DNA of 64,000 nucleotides from Pedococcus dokdonensis (GCF_900104525.1 NZ_LT629711.1:2294001-2358000), one strand, 5' to 3'; shown: positions 14,757 through 23,337, numbered from the stretch's first letter. A program made the numbers and translations. The notes: generated by a model not told the origin, from the sequence alone.

Positions 14757-15295
14757 GCTGCGGTCTCCCAGTAGTAGTACCCCCACACGTTGGCACTGGG
14801 CATCTTGGTGACCGTGCCCGTATAGCTGGACGTCACTGCACACGCAGAGTTCACGTAATACTTCTTCACGCCCATTCGGTAACCCCAGTTGCCGAACTGA
14901 ACGTGTCCGTACCTGGTGTTCGACGAGATCTTGCGCGAGTACCCAATAGTCTCGGATCGGGAACTCGACGCCGATGCGTCGATGCCGAAGGTGGCCTCCG
15001 CTTCGGCCACGATCGCCGAGTACGAAACCGAAACCCCCATCGAGACACTGATGGTTGCCGTCTGCGTACTCTCCCGGCTAGCCGAGACGGTGCCCCCCGG
15101 CCCATGCTTCCAGTGCACTCCTGTGGGGATGCGCCAGTTGTCCGTCCTGGAGTATGTCTTGTAGTTCCAGCCGTACTCCGCGCAGCGCTGGGTGCCGCCG
15201 CCGTCAGAGGCTGATGCCGATGTGGCGCCCACCAACAGCACCAAGCCAGCCGCCGCAACGCCAGCGCCGATTCGCTTGAGGTTCGCATAGCGCAT
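14753..15295 (-). CDS. Secreted beta-rich hypothetical protein, possibly aerolysin-like
   Basis: The 180-residue product has a classical signal peptide (basic MRYANLKR, hydrophobic core, ASASA cleavage region). The mature protein is rich in Ser, Thr, Tyr, Gly and alternates polar and hydrophobic residues in the middle (ATISVSMGVSVSYSAIVAEA, then ASASSSRSETIGYS). This is the look of the insertion-loop region of aerolysin/epsilon-toxin-like beta-pore folds and of small Streptomyces secreted proteins of unknown function. Two cysteines (QRCAEYG and NSACAV) may pair. It is the first gene of a coupled three-gene unit. The aerolysin-like idea rests on pattern only and is weak. Confidence 0.65.
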   Translation of the reverse strand: MRYANLKRIGAGVAAAGLVLLVGATSASASDGGGTQRCAEYGWNYKTYSRTDNWRIPTGVHWKHGPGGTVSASRESTQTATISVSMGVSVSYSAIVAEAEATFGIDASASSSRSETIGYSRKISSNTRYGHVQFGNWGYRMGVKKYYVNSACAVTSSYTGTVTKMPSANVWGYYYWETAA

Positions 15296-15395
15296 GTGAT
15301 GACCCCTCCCGCCCCTGAGGCCATCTGCGCCCTATGTGCAGTCCCGTCGACCAAGTGGCAGAAGCATCTTTCGCTCTATTGAAATTGCCCGTCAA

Positions 15396-15415
15396 TGACT
15401 AATTTTCTAGTCATC
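15396..15415. promoter_or_regulatory. Inverted repeat upstream of the secreted-protein operon
   Basis: ATGACTA and TAGTCAT form a perfect 7-bp-arm inverted repeat around ATTTTC. It lies about 100 bp upstream of the secreted-protein start in an unusually AT-rich patch, so it could be a regulator site for that operon. Confidence 0.45.
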
Positions 15416-15419
15416 TAGC

Positions 15420-15460
15420 GTCACGTCGAGTCACGCCGAGTCACCGGCAGTCACGCGGCA
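15420..15460. repeat. Four direct repeats with 10-bp spacing
   Basis: GTCAC occurs four times at exact 10-bp steps (15420, 15430, 15440, 15450), the first two inside GTCACGTCGA and GTCACGCCGA. One-helical-turn spacing places all copies on the same face of the DNA, as for cooperative regulator binding. It adjoins the inverted repeat at 15396-15415. Confidence 0.45.
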
Positions 15461-15591
15461 GTGCCCAGCCCCTGAGACAGGCCTGGGCATTGCCGAGCGC
15501 ATAGTGTCCACCCGAGCTGGGAGCGGTCACCTCGAGTGCGGGCTACTAACCGAGCCCCAGGTTGAACCGGTCTGGTCACAGAACTCGCTGG

Positions 15592-16098
15592 CTAGGCAGC
15601 CTTCGGCCAGGTCGCTGCCATCCGCAGGATGAGGACGAGCAGGCCGACCTCCAGGACGACGCCCAGACCGTAGTAGAACGGCCACGTCCCGCCCGCCAGG
15701 TTGAACGCGGCATACGGGATCTGCACCGAGGCCACAACGAGGTTCGTGAGGCGAGATGCCCGCGCAGGCAACGTGGTCGACAGCACGATCATGAAGGTCG
15801 GGATCGCCATGAGGGCGATGATGGTCGTCAACAGGGTCTGGGTGGCATCGAACTCCCACACCTTGCCGTCGAGGATGGTGTCGACGACGCCGGGCTTGAA
15901 GAAGGCGATGATGTCGACGTACGCGTACAGGAACATGACGCTCGTCCAGGCTGCCGCGAGCTTGACCCTCACCGGGAGGCGCGGGTCGTCCAGGGTGCGG
16001 GCGGCGGAATCGCCCGCGGCCGTCGTGCGGGCGGAATCGCCCGCGGCAGTCATGCGGGCGGCGGCGGTGCGGGCGGTGCTGGTGCTGGTGTGACTCAT
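15592..16098 (-). CDS. DUF6326-like membrane protein
   Basis: The 168-residue product has about four membrane segments (AAWTSVMFLYAYVDIIAFF, LLTTIIALMAIPTFMIVLS, LVVASVQIPYAAFNLA, YYGLGVVLEVGLLVLIL), with the LYAYVDIIAFFKPG pattern of DUF6326. Function is unknown. The N-terminal 40 residues are low complexity and contain a duplicated TAAGDSAR block encoded by a tandem DNA repeat (about 15995-16060), so that end is probably disordered and length-variable. ATG 16098 follows a GGAG site. The gene is divergent from the histidine kinase operon, and a cluster of GTTCT half-sites lies between them, so the response regulator may control it. Confidence 0.72.
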   Translation of the reverse strand: MSHTSTSTARTAAARMTAAGDSARTTAAGDSAARTLDDPRLPVRVKLAAAWTSVMFLYAYVDIIAFFKPGVVDTILDGKVWEFDATQTLLTTIIALMAIPTFMIVLSTTLPARASRLTNLVVASVQIPYAAFNLAGGTWPFYYGLGVVLEVGLLVLILRMAATWPKAA

Positions 16099-16195
16099 CG
16101 TGGGCTCCAAGGGATTGAAAGGGATCGTGGGCTCCACGGTCGCCGAGTCCAGAGGCACGCACATCAGCCCGCAGGCCACAGCCCACCCGGCCTGA

Positions 16196-16217
16196 AGAAC
16201 GGTTCTCCAGTCGTTCT
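16196..16217. promoter_or_regulatory. Candidate response-regulator site
   Basis: AGAAC-G-GTTCT (16196-16206) is an inverted repeat, and a third half-site GTTCT follows at 16213-16217, 11 bp after the second. It lies between the divergent DUF6326 gene and the two-component operon, as expected for the LuxR-type regulator encoded nearby. Confidence 0.4.
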
Positions 16218-16261
16218 TTCGGCCAGTAGGCCCAGAGGAAGCCGATCCCTAGGCTGGAGCC

Positions 16262-17401
16262 GTGGTCGCTGTCCTGAGCTCGGTCTGGGAGGAGCCCAGG
16301 CCGCCCGACGCTCCGCCCATCGGTCGACTCGACCAGCTGCTGGCCGGCGGATTCGCTGTCGCAGCACTGGTGGAGGGCATCGTCCGGCCGGGCTTGGACT
16401 GGCGACCCCTGGTCACGGTGCTCGCCCTCGTGCTGGTGCCCGCGCTGTCGTGGCGTCGACAGCGTCCCCTGACAGCCGCCGCGCTCGGGTGGGGTGTCGC
16501 CGGGATACTCTCGGCACTCCAGCTCACGGCGAACACCGGTGACCTCGGCCTCTACTCCATGGCTGCCGTCCTGGTCCTCCTCTACTCGTTGGCGCGATGG
16601 GGGTCGGGCCGGGAGGTGGTCGCGGGCCTCGCGTTCGTGACGGTGGTCGTGGCGCTCGGGATGTATGCGGCATCCGCGGGCTGGGCCGAGCTGTTCGGCG
16701 GGGTCGTCCTCCTGCTGCTGGTCGTCGCCCTCGCGGCGGCGTTCCGCTACCGCGCTGACGTCTCGCGTCGCCGCCAGCGCGAGATCCGCAATGACGAGCG
16801 ACTGTCGCTCGCCCGCGACCTGCACGACACCGTCGCCCACCACGTCTCCGCGATCGCCGTGCAGGCACAGGCCGGTGGAGTGGTCGCCGCCGCGCAGCCC
16901 GAGAGGGCCGCCGAGGTCCTCGCCGCGATCGAGATCGAGGCGTCGCGGACCCTGGCGGAGATGAGGTCGATGGTGCGGGTGCTGCGTGAGGAGGATGCCG
17001 TCGACTTCGCACCACAGCCGGGCGTGGCCGACCTTCCCGCGCTGGCGCGAGCCCACCCCTCTCCCACCGTGGAGGTGGTCGTGGACGGTTCACAGCACCC
17101 GTTGCCCGGACCCGTGGACGCCGCGATCTACCGGATTGCCCAGGAGTCGCTGACCAACGCCGTGCGCCACGCCCGGAGCGCGACCAGTGTCGCCATCGAC
17201 GTATGCCGTGAGGCTGGCTCCGTGCGGCTGCGTGTCAGTGACGACGGACGGACCGAGCCGGGGCCTGGACCGGCGCGCGGGTTCGGCTTGCGGGGCATGG
17301 CCGAACGGGCCGAGCTCCTGGGTGGGTCCTTCTCCGCCGGACCGGGGCCCGACGGTGGCTGGGTGGTCGAGGCCGTCCTGCCCGTGGAAGCCTTGTCATG
17401 A
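16262..17401 (+). CDS. Sensor histidine kinase (HisKA_3 type)
   Basis: The N-terminal 160 residues contain about five membrane helices without a large outer domain, so the sensor is probably intramembrane. The dimerisation box ARDLHDTVAHHVSAIAVQ has the phospho-acceptor His at about 188, and the HATPase domain shows the N-box AQESLTNAVRHA and the G-box GFGLRGMAERA. This is the NarL/DesK-class kinase layout. GTG 16262 starts the gene; its TGA overlaps the ATG of the response regulator (ATGA), so kinase and regulator are coupled. The signal is not known. Confidence 0.92.
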   Translation: MVAVLSSVWEEPRPPDAPPIGRLDQLLAGGFAVAALVEGIVRPGLDWRPLVTVLALVLVPALSWRRQRPLTAAALGWGVAGILSALQLTANTGDLGLYSMAAVLVLLYSLARWGSGREVVAGLAFVTVVVALGMYAASAGWAELFGGVVLLLLVVALAAAFRYRADVSRRRQREIRNDERLSLARDLHDTVAHHVSAIAVQAQAGGVVAAAQPERAAEVLAAIEIEASRTLAEMRSMVRVLREEDAVDFAPQPGVADLPALARAHPSPTVEVVVDGSQHPLPGPVDAAIYRIAQESLTNAVRHARSATSVAIDVCREAGSVRLRVSDDGRTEPGPGPARGFGLRGMAERAELLGGSFSAGPGPDGGWVVEAVLPVEALS

Positions 17402-18054
17402 CCATTCGGGTCGTGGTGGCCGACGACCAGGACCTCGTGCGGACCGGGCTGGTGATGATCCTCGGCGCCCAACCCGACCTGGAGGTCGTCGGCGAGGCTG
17501 CCGACGGGCTCGAGGCGCTCGCCCTGGCAACCCGGCTGCGTCCCGACGTCCTCCTCGTCGACATCCGCATGCCGGGCCTCGACGGGGTCGAGGTGACCCG
17601 ACGGCTGGCCGGGCCGGACGTGCCGGACCCGATGGCGGTCGTCGTCATCACCACCTTCGACCTCGACGAGTACGTCCTGGGTGCGCTGCGAGCTGGCGCG
17701 CGCGGCTTCCTGCTGAAGGACGCCGGGCCGGCTCTTCTCGTCCAGGCCATCCACGCAGCGGCCGAGGGAGACGCACTGATCGCCCCCAACGTCACCCGCC
17801 GGCTGCTCGCGACCTTCGCCGACCAGACACCGACCACGCCGGTCCAGCCCGTCGTCCCGCTGACCGAGCGCGAGGAGGAGGTTCTCGCGCTCGTCGCCCG
17901 GGGCAGGACCAACGCCGAGATCGCCACCGAGCTCTTCGTGGGCCTCAGCACGGTCAAGAGCCACGTCGCGTCCCTGATGGCCAAGCTCGGTGCCCGCAAC
18001 CGCGTCGAGATCGCGATGTGGGCCTACGACACCAAGCGGGTCCGAGCTGGCTAG
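17398..18054 (+). CDS. LuxR/NarL-family response regulator
   Basis: The receiver domain has the acidic pair ADDQ, the phospho-acceptor Asp55 in LLVDIRMPG and the Lys of FLLKDAG. The C-terminal LuxR helix-turn-helix (LTEREEEVLALVARGRTNAEIA, then LSTVKSHVASLMAKLGARNR) binds DNA. It is 218 residues and complete. It is the cognate regulator of the kinase whose gene it overlaps, with the divergent DUF6326 gene as a likely target. It ends 3 bp from the convergent tsaD stop, leaving almost no space for a separate terminator. Confidence 0.93.
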   Translation: MTIRVVVADDQDLVRTGLVMILGAQPDLEVVGEAADGLEALALATRLRPDVLLVDIRMPGLDGVEVTRRLAGPDVPDPMAVVVITTFDLDEYVLGALRAGARGFLLKDAGPALLVQAIHAAAEGDALIAPNVTRRLLATFADQTPTTPVQPVVPLTEREEEVLALVARGRTNAEIATELFVGLSTVKSHVASLMAKLGARNRVEIAMWAYDTKRVRAG

Positions 18055-18057
18055 CCC

Positions 18058-19107
18058 CTACGCCTGGACGAGGGTGACGGGCATCGAGGAGTCGGCGGGG
18101 AGTCCGAGTTCGGAGGGAGTGCGTCCCTTCAGCACCATCTGGGCGCCGAGCGAGGCGACCATCGCACCGTTGTCGGTGCAGAGCCCGGGCCGCGGGACGC
18201 GCAGGGTGATGCCGGCGTCGTCGCAACGTTCCTGGGCCATCGCGCGGAGTCGGCTGTTCGCGGCGACGCCACCACCGATCTGCAGGTTGCTGACGCCGTG
18301 CTCCTTGCAGGCCAGGATCGCCTTGCGGGTCAACACATCCGTGACCGCCTCCTGGAACGACGCAGCCACGTCCGCGACCGGCACCGGCTCGCCCGACGCC
18401 TCGCGCGCCTGCACCCAGCGCGCCACCGCGGTCTTCAGACCGGAGAACGAGAAGTCGAACCGGTGGCGCTCCATGTCGCGCCCGGTGGTCAGCCCGCGCG
18501 GGAAGTCGATCGCCACCCGGTCCCCCTCACGCGCCATGCGGTCGATGTGCGGCCCCCCGGGGAACGGCAGCCCCAGCACTCGCGCCACCTTGTCGAACGC
18601 CTCCCCCGCCGCGTCGTCGATCGTCGACCCCAGCGACTGGATGTCGTGCGTGACGTCGGGCACCAGCAGCAGCGACGAGTGCCCACCCGACACCAGCATC
18701 GCCAGCGTCGGCTCCGGCAGCGGCCCGTGCTCGACGATGTCGACGGCGACGTGCGACGCCAGGTGGTTCACGCCATACAGCGGCTTGCCGAGGGCAACCG
18801 CCAGCGACTTCGCGGCGGCGACACCGACCATCAACGCGCCGGCCAAGCCCGGCCCGGACGTCACCGCGATCGCGTCGAGGTCGGAGAGCTTGACGCCGGC
18901 CTCGCGGGTCGCCCGCTCGATCGTCGGCACCATCGCCTCGAGGTGCGCACGGCTGGCCACCTCGGGCACAACGCCGCCAAAACGGGCGTGCTCGTCGACG
19001 CTGCTCGCGATCGCGTCGACCAGCAGCGTCTCGCCGCGCACGATCCCGACACCGGTCTCGTCGCACGACGTCTCGAGACCGAGCACGAGCGGCTGGTCCG
19101 CACTCAT
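18058..19107 (-). CDS. tsaD: tRNA N6-adenosine threonylcarbamoyltransferase TsaD
   Basis: The protein opens with [17 protein letters not shown] and contains the metal-ligand motif VNHLASHV, the phosphate loop VSGGHSSL and the C-terminal [11 protein letters not shown], all diagnostic for the Kae1/TsaD ATPase. It transfers the threonylcarbamoyl group to A37 of ANN-decoding tRNAs with TsaB and TsaE. At 349 residues it is full length. Its ATG overlaps the rimI stop (ATGA), making it the last gene of the tsaE-tsaB-rimI-tsaD unit. Confidence 0.97.
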   Translation of the reverse strand: MSADQPLVLGLETSCDETGVGIVRGETLLVDAIASSVDEHARFGGVVPEVASRAHLEAMVPTIERATREAGVKLSDLDAIAVTSGPGLAGALMVGVAAAKSLAVALGKPLYGVNHLASHVAVDIVEHGPLPEPTLAMLVSGGHSSLLLVPDVTHDIQSLGSTIDDAAGEAFDKVARVLGLPFPGGPHIDRMAREGDRVAIDFPRGLTTGRDMERHRFDFSFSGLKTAVARWVQAREASGEPVPVADVAASFQEAVTDVLTRKAILACKEHGVSNLQIGGGVAANSRLRAMAQERCDDAGITLRVPRPGLCTDNGAMVASLGAQMVLKGRTPSELGLPADSSMPVTLVQA

Positions 19108-19574
19108 CGTCCCACCTCCTGGAGCTTCAACCGCATGATGATCGCGTCCACGTCACCTGGCTGGTAGTAGCGCTTGCGCACCGAGATCGTCTCGAAGCCC
19201 GTGCTGTCATAGAGCTTCCGCGCCGGACCGTTGTCCGCCCGCACCTCGAGCATGAGGTATGCCGCGTGGTCGGCGACCGCGCGCGCCACGAGCTCGTCGA
19301 GCAGCCGGCGACCCAGACCGTGGCCCTGCGCGTGCGGCGCGACGGCCATCGTCATGATGTCGGCGACCTCGCCGCCCAGGTCCACTCCCCCATAACCAGC
19401 GAGCTCGCCATCGGAAGACTCCACGACCACGTAGGAACGGCGCGGACGGGCCGCCAGCTCGGCCCAGACCGAGGCGGCTGTCCAAGCGTCGTCGGGGAAC
19501 AGGGAGGTCTCCAGTGCGACGACTGCGTCGACGTCGGTCCACCGCAGGTCGCGCAGGGTCATCGTTGCGCTCAT
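19104..19574 (-). CDS. rimI: Ribosomal-protein-alanine N-acetyltransferase RimI-like
   Basis: This 156-residue GNAT protein has the acetyl-CoA loop [12 protein letters not shown] and the RimI-type C-terminal region [20 protein letters not shown], with RKRYYQ following. It N-terminally acetylates small ribosomal subunit protein S18 in E. coli, while actinobacterial RimI has broader targets. ATG 19574 overlaps the tsaB TGA and the gene's own stop overlaps the tsaD ATG, so it is embedded in the t6A operon, as in M. tuberculosis. Confidence 0.93.
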   Translation of the reverse strand: MSATMTLRDLRWTDVDAVVALETSLFPDDAWTAASVWAELAARPRRSYVVVESSDGELAGYGGVDLGGEVADIMTMAVAPHAQGHGLGRRLLDELVARAVADHAAYLMLEVRADNGPARKLYDSTGFETISVRKRYYQPGDVDAIIMRLKLQEVGR

Positions 19575-20245
19575 GACTTGGCCCGCTCGGCAGTCGTGAG
19601 GGCGTCGGGGCGACGCAGGTAGAGCGGCTCGACCGGCAGGGTCTCCCCTTGCGAGAGCCGTTGCACCGCAATGTGACCGAGCAAGCCGGCGGAGACGCCG
19701 ACGACGCCCACCGGACGCGGGAAGAGGTTGGGATAGATCGTCGGCCCCTGGCCGGCCGTCGGGAGGGATCGCACGCCCTCGGGCAGGTCCGCAGGCCGGA
19801 TCACGGCTGGTTCGGTGAGGCGCAGGGCCTGGTCCTCCTGGGGACGCGAGGGGTCGACGCGGTAGCGGGCCCAGTAGACCTCCTTGCGTCGCGCGTCGGT
19901 TGCCACGACGAACTCGCCTGACCCGACCTGTTCCACGGCCTGCTGCGCCAGCGCGTCGAGGCTGCACACGCCGTGGACGGGGATGCCGAGGGCGTGACCG
20001 AAGACGAGCCCGGTGACGATCCCGACCCGCAGCCCGGTGAACGGCCCCGGGCCGTTGCCGACCACCACGTCGGTGACGTCGGCCGGGGTCAGGCCCAGCC
20101 GAGAGAGCTGGGAGTGGATCAGTGGAGCGACCGTCTCGGTGTGTCCTCGCGGGTCGTCGGACCCGCCCAGCGCCCAGTCAGGCCCGGTCGAGACGGCGAC
20201 CGAGACGAGGGTGGAGGTGTCGATGGACAGCACCACACGACTCAT
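19571..20245 (-). CDS. tsaB: tRNA threonylcarbamoyladenosine biosynthesis protein TsaB
   Basis: The start SRVVLSIDTSTLVSVAV, the GNGPGPFTGLRVGIVTG motif and the DARRKEVYWA segment define TsaB, the inactive ASKHA partner of TsaD. ATG 20245 overlaps the tsaE TGA (ATGA), which fixes the start; the open frame upstream is shadow. It is 224 residues, normal for the family. It forms the t6A-synthesis complex with the neighbouring TsaE and TsaD. Confidence 0.95.
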   Translation of the reverse strand: MSRVVLSIDTSTLVSVAVSTGPDWALGGSDDPRGHTETVAPLIHSQLSRLGLTPADVTDVVVGNGPGPFTGLRVGIVTGLVFGHALGIPVHGVCSLDALAQQAVEQVGSGEFVVATDARRKEVYWARYRVDPSRPQEDQALRLTEPAVIRPADLPEGVRSLPTAGQGPTIYPNLFPRPVGVVGVSAGLLGHIAVQRLSQGETLPVEPLYLRRPDALTTAERAKS

Positions 20246-20727
20246 ACCGGCACCTCCAGGGAAGTCAGGTCGACGCCGTCCCAGCGGCCGCCGTGGGACT
20301 GGACACGGGCCTGGCGCGTCGACTCCCCGGTGAGGGTCACCTCGAGCCGGTCGTCGGCGAGGTCCTCCGCGAGGCCGTGACCCCATTCGACGACGGTCAC
20401 GGACTCCTCCAACGAGGTGTCGAGGTCGAGGTCGTCGAGCTCGGCGAACCCGCCCAGCCGGTAGGCGTCGACGTGCACGAGCGCTGGCCCGCCGGTCACC
20501 GACGGGTGCACCCGGGCGATGACGAACGTCGGCGAGGTGATCGGGCCGCGCACCCCGACCCCCTCCGCCAGACCCTGGGTGAGCGTGGTCTTGCCAGCCC
20601 CCAACCCACCGGTGAGCACCACCAGGTCGCCTGCGGACAACAGCCTGCCCAACCGAGCGCCCCAGGCGCGGGTGTCCTCGGGAGTGACGAGCGGGGGCGA
20701 AGCGACGTCAGGCACGGCCTTCTCCAC
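20242..20727 (-). CDS. tsaE: tRNA threonylcarbamoyladenosine biosynthesis ATPase TsaE
   Basis: The P-loop VVLTGGLGAGKTTLTQGLAEG and the following SPTFVI, VHVDAYRL and VVEWGHG motifs are those of TsaE. It hydrolyses ATP to cycle the TsaB/TsaD complex. The chosen GTG 20727 overlaps the end of the upstream hydrolase gene by 20 bp; an alternative GTG lies at 20715. At 161 residues it matches the family size. It leads the coupled tsaE-tsaB-rimI-tsaD segment. Confidence 0.95.
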   Translation of the reverse strand: MEKAVPDVASPPLVTPEDTRAWGARLGRLLSAGDLVVLTGGLGAGKTTLTQGLAEGVGVRGPITSPTFVIARVHPSVTGGPALVHVDAYRLGGFAELDDLDLDTSLEESVTVVEWGHGLAEDLADDRLEVTLTGESTRQARVQSHGGRWDGVDLTSLEVPV

Positions 20728-21895
20728 GACGGGCCCTGGCGACCTTGCGACGCTTGGCGAGGTCGGTCACGGTGCGACGGACCCGCGGCTTGCGCGCGAC
20801 CTTCACGCCCTCGGCGGCAGCTCGCATGCCCCGGTCGATCAGCGCCTCGAACTGCTCGTTCAGCACCTCAGGGTGCTCGAGCATGATGATGTGCCCGGCT
20901 TCCTCGATCACCACGTGCTCGGCGCCCGGCACCAGCCGGACGATCTCCTCGCTGTGGTCGGGCGGCGTGAGCACGTCGTGGACTCCGTTGAGCACCAGCA
21001 CCTCGACGCCGTGGAAGTGCACCAGCGCGTGCCGCTTGTCGTGCCGGTCGAAGGTCGGCAGGAAGTCGGCCATCACGTCGAGCGGGGTCCCGAAGATCAT
21101 GTCGCCGGTGAGCCGTACGGCTGCAGGCGGGACCGGTGACGCGAAGCTCCAGCGCTCGACGAGGAACTCCTCGATGTCGCGGCCGGCCCGCAGTGCGGTG
21201 CGCACCAGACCCGGACGGGCGGACAGCCGGTCGAGCACGCCGGGCCCGAACCGGCCCACCAGCTTGCCGAAGTACTGTCCGAAGCCGAGCGAGACGAGCT
21301 GTGCCCCGCCGGCGCTGGTCGCCACGAACGCCGTCGCCACCACCCGGTCGCGCACCAGCTCAGGGTGCTCGCCGGCGAGCGCCATCATCGTCATGCCACC
21401 CATCGAGTGACCGATGAGGACGAGCTGCCCGGACGGCGTGGTCTCCTCGATCACGCGGGACAGGTCGCGGCCGAGCTGGTCGATGTCGCACGACGCCTCA
21501 CTGCCCCGGCCAGACCGTCCGTGCCCGCGCTGGTCCCACGTCACGACGCGGTAGCCGTTGCGCACCAGTGCCTTCCGCTGCAGCACCCAGCTCTCCAGGC
21601 TGAGGCAGAACCCGTGCGAGAACACGACCGTCGGCTTGTCCGCGGGCTCACCGGGGCCCGCAGCCGCAGACGGCTCGGGTTCATCGATCTCGACGTGCAG
21701 CGGCACTCCGTCGTCCGCGACGACGACGAGCTCCCTGTCGGGCGTGTGGGCGTAGGCGCCCGCGGGTGCCAGCACCGACAGCCGCGCGTGCCGTTCCTTG
21801 CTCACCCGTCCGGCGGCGATGCCTGCGGCGGTCGCGGCCCCTGCAGCCGCCAGACCGACGCCGAGCCCGATCAGCCCGCGGTTGGCTGGACTCAC
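20708..21895 (-). CDS. Alpha/beta hydrolase with N-terminal membrane anchor
   Basis: An N-terminal hydrophobic Ala/Gly segment (LIGLGVGLAAAGAATAAGIAAG) probably anchors or exports the protein. The hydrolase domain has the oxyanion motif FSHGFCLS, the nucleophile elbow GHSMGG (Ser), an acidic residue in LNGVHDVLTPPDHS and a His in EEAGHIIMLEHP, so the catalytic triad is complete. The substrate is unknown. The C-terminal 40 residues are Arg/Lys-rich. The GTG start overlaps the alr TGA (GTGA) and its end overlaps tsaE, so it is inserted in the conserved alr-tsaE order, as in other actinobacteria. Confidence 0.88.
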   Translation of the reverse strand: MSPANRGLIGLGVGLAAAGAATAAGIAAGRVSKERHARLSVLAPAGAYAHTPDRELVVVADDGVPLHVEIDEPEPSAAAGPGEPADKPTVVFSHGFCLSLESWVLQRKALVRNGYRVVTWDQRGHGRSGRGSEASCDIDQLGRDLSRVIEETTPSGQLVLIGHSMGGMTMMALAGEHPELVRDRVVATAFVATSAGGAQLVSLGFGQYFGKLVGRFGPGVLDRLSARPGLVRTALRAGRDIEEFLVERWSFASPVPPAAVRLTGDMIFGTPLDVMADFLPTFDRHDKRHALVHFHGVEVLVLNGVHDVLTPPDHSEEIVRLVPGAEHVVIEEAGHIIMLEHPEVLNEQFEALIDRGMRAAAEGVKVARKPRVRRTVTDLAKRRKVARARRGEGRA

Positions 21896-23076
21896 GCCGC
21901 GCCCTCCCCACCGACATGGACCCGCGGCACCCGCGCCCCCACCCGCGTCACGATCTCGTAGTTGATCGTGTCGATCGCCGCTGCCCAGTCCTGCGCGGTC
22001 GGTTCGCCCTGCGCACCGACGCCGAACAGCACGACCTCGTCGCCGGCCAGCGCGGGCGAGTCAGCGCCGAGGTCGAGCACGAACTGGTCCATGCAGACCC
22101 GGCCCGCGACGACATACCGACGATCGCCCACCTGCACCGGGCCGACACTGGTGGCGTGCCGCGGCACTCCGTCGCTGTAACCCATCGGCACGAGCCCGAG
22201 CTTGGTCGGCTCGGCCGTGGTGTAGACGTGACCGTACGAAACACCTTGTCCGGCAGGCGAATCCTTGACGCTCGACAGTCGCGACACGAGTCGCATCGCC
22301 TCGCGCAGCCCGAAGTCCTCGGGTGCGCCGAGGTCGGGCACGGGCGACAGGCCGTAGACGGAGACGCCCGGACGGACCAGGTCGTAGTGCGCCGACGGGT
22401 TGGTCAGCGTGGCTGCGGAGTTGGCGAGGTGCCGCACCTGCGGCTCGACCCCCGCCCTGGCCGCCTGCTCGATGATGCCCTCGAACCGTTCCTGCTGCGC
22501 GCGCACGGTCGGGTGCTGCGGGGCATCCGCGTAGGCGAAGTGGCTGAACAGACCGACCACCTCGACCGAGCCCTCAGCCTGCGCGCCAGCCAGGGTGGAA
22601 AGCAGGGCAGCGAGGTCGTCGTCCCAGGCGCCGTTGCGCCCCAGACCGGTGTCGACCTTGAGGTGCACGCGGGCGGTGCGTCCGGTCGCCGTCGCAGCAG
22701 CCATCACCTGGTCGAGCGCCCACGTCGTCGAGACACCCAGGTCGATGCCGAGCTCGAGCGCCTCGGTGAAGTCCTGCCCCGGGACGTGCAGCCATGACAG
22801 CAGCGGAGCAACGACCCCGGCACGGCGCAGCTCCACCGCCTCGGGCAGCTGAGCGACCCCCAGCCAGGTGGCACCGCCACGCAGGGCGGCGCGGGCACTG
22901 GGGACCAGCCCGTGGCCGTAGGCGTCGGCCTTCACGACCGCCATCACCTCGGCGTCGCCGGCCCGCGACTTGAGCGCGGAGACGTTGCTGCTGATGGCAG
23001 AGAGGTCGACCTGGGCGCACGCGGGCAGCCCCGGCGGGACCGGGGCTGGGGGGGTGCTGGACGTGGTGGCACTCAT
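21892..23076 (-). CDS. alr: Alanine racemase
   Basis: The PLP lysine motif AVVKADAYGHG (Lys at about 49) and the catalytic Tyr motif QGVSYGHVYTT are both present, together with GRVCMDQFVLDLG near the C-terminus. The enzyme interconverts L- and D-alanine for peptidoglycan. ATG 23076 gives 394 residues; the longer open frame upstream runs into the repeat region and is rejected. It is followed without a gap by the hydrolase and tsa genes. Five hairpin repeats lie between it and nnr, so its expression may be partly independent of the upstream operon genes. Confidence 0.95.
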   Translation of the reverse strand: MSATTSSTPPAPVPPGLPACAQVDLSAISSNVSALKSRAGDAEVMAVVKADAYGHGLVPSARAALRGGATWLGVAQLPEAVELRRAGVVAPLLSWLHVPGQDFTEALELGIDLGVSTTWALDQVMAAATATGRTARVHLKVDTGLGRNGAWDDDLAALLSTLAGAQAEGSVEVVGLFSHFAYADAPQHPTVRAQQERFEGIIEQAARAGVEPQVRHLANSAATLTNPSAHYDLVRPGVSVYGLSPVPDLGAPEDFGLREAMRLVSRLSSVKDSPAGQGVSYGHVYTTAEPTKLGLVPMGYSDGVPRHATSVGPVQVGDRRYVVAGRVCMDQFVLDLGADSPALAGDEVVLFGVGAQGEPTAQDWAAAIDTINYEIVTRVGARVPRVHVGGEGAA

Positions 23077-23135
23077 CGTCGTCCAGTCTTTCACGGACGC
23101 CCAGTTCAGCGAGCGAGCAGGTGGGCGACCCGACC

Positions 23136-23337
23136 GTCGCTCACTCGCCTTTTGCATGAGATAGCGACGCCGGACCCGTCGCTAACTCGCCTTTTGCATG
23201 AGATAGCGACGCCGGACCTGTCGCTAACTCGCCTTTTGCATGAGCTAGCGACGCCGGACCCGTCGCTAACTCGCCTTTTGCATGAGACAGCGACGCCGGA
23301 CCTGTCGCTAACTCGCCTTTTGCATGAGATAGCGACG
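23136..23337. repeat. Array of five 42-bp tandem repeats, each forming a hairpin
   Basis: Copies begin at 23136, 23178, 23220, 23262 and 23304. Each starts GTCGCTAACTCGCCTTTTGC and closes with TAGCGAC, so the ends GTCGCTA/TAGCGAC pair as a 7-bp stem with an 18-20 nt loop. Differences between copies are a few single bases; the first copy has TCAC instead of TAAC, and the fourth closes with CAGCGAC. The array fills most of the nnr-alr gap in the minus-strand operon. The unit is a multiple of three, which creates a false 14-residue protein repeat on the plus strand. Confidence 0.85.

Noticed and set aside
14753..15295. Lactococcin 972-family bacteriocin
   Set aside because: Size and the three-gene layout are reminiscent, but the conserved lactococcin 972 pattern was not seen and no ABC transporter follows.
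23136..23337. Possible CRISPR array
   Set aside because: Repeat units are directly adjacent with no variable spacers, and no cas gene is near.
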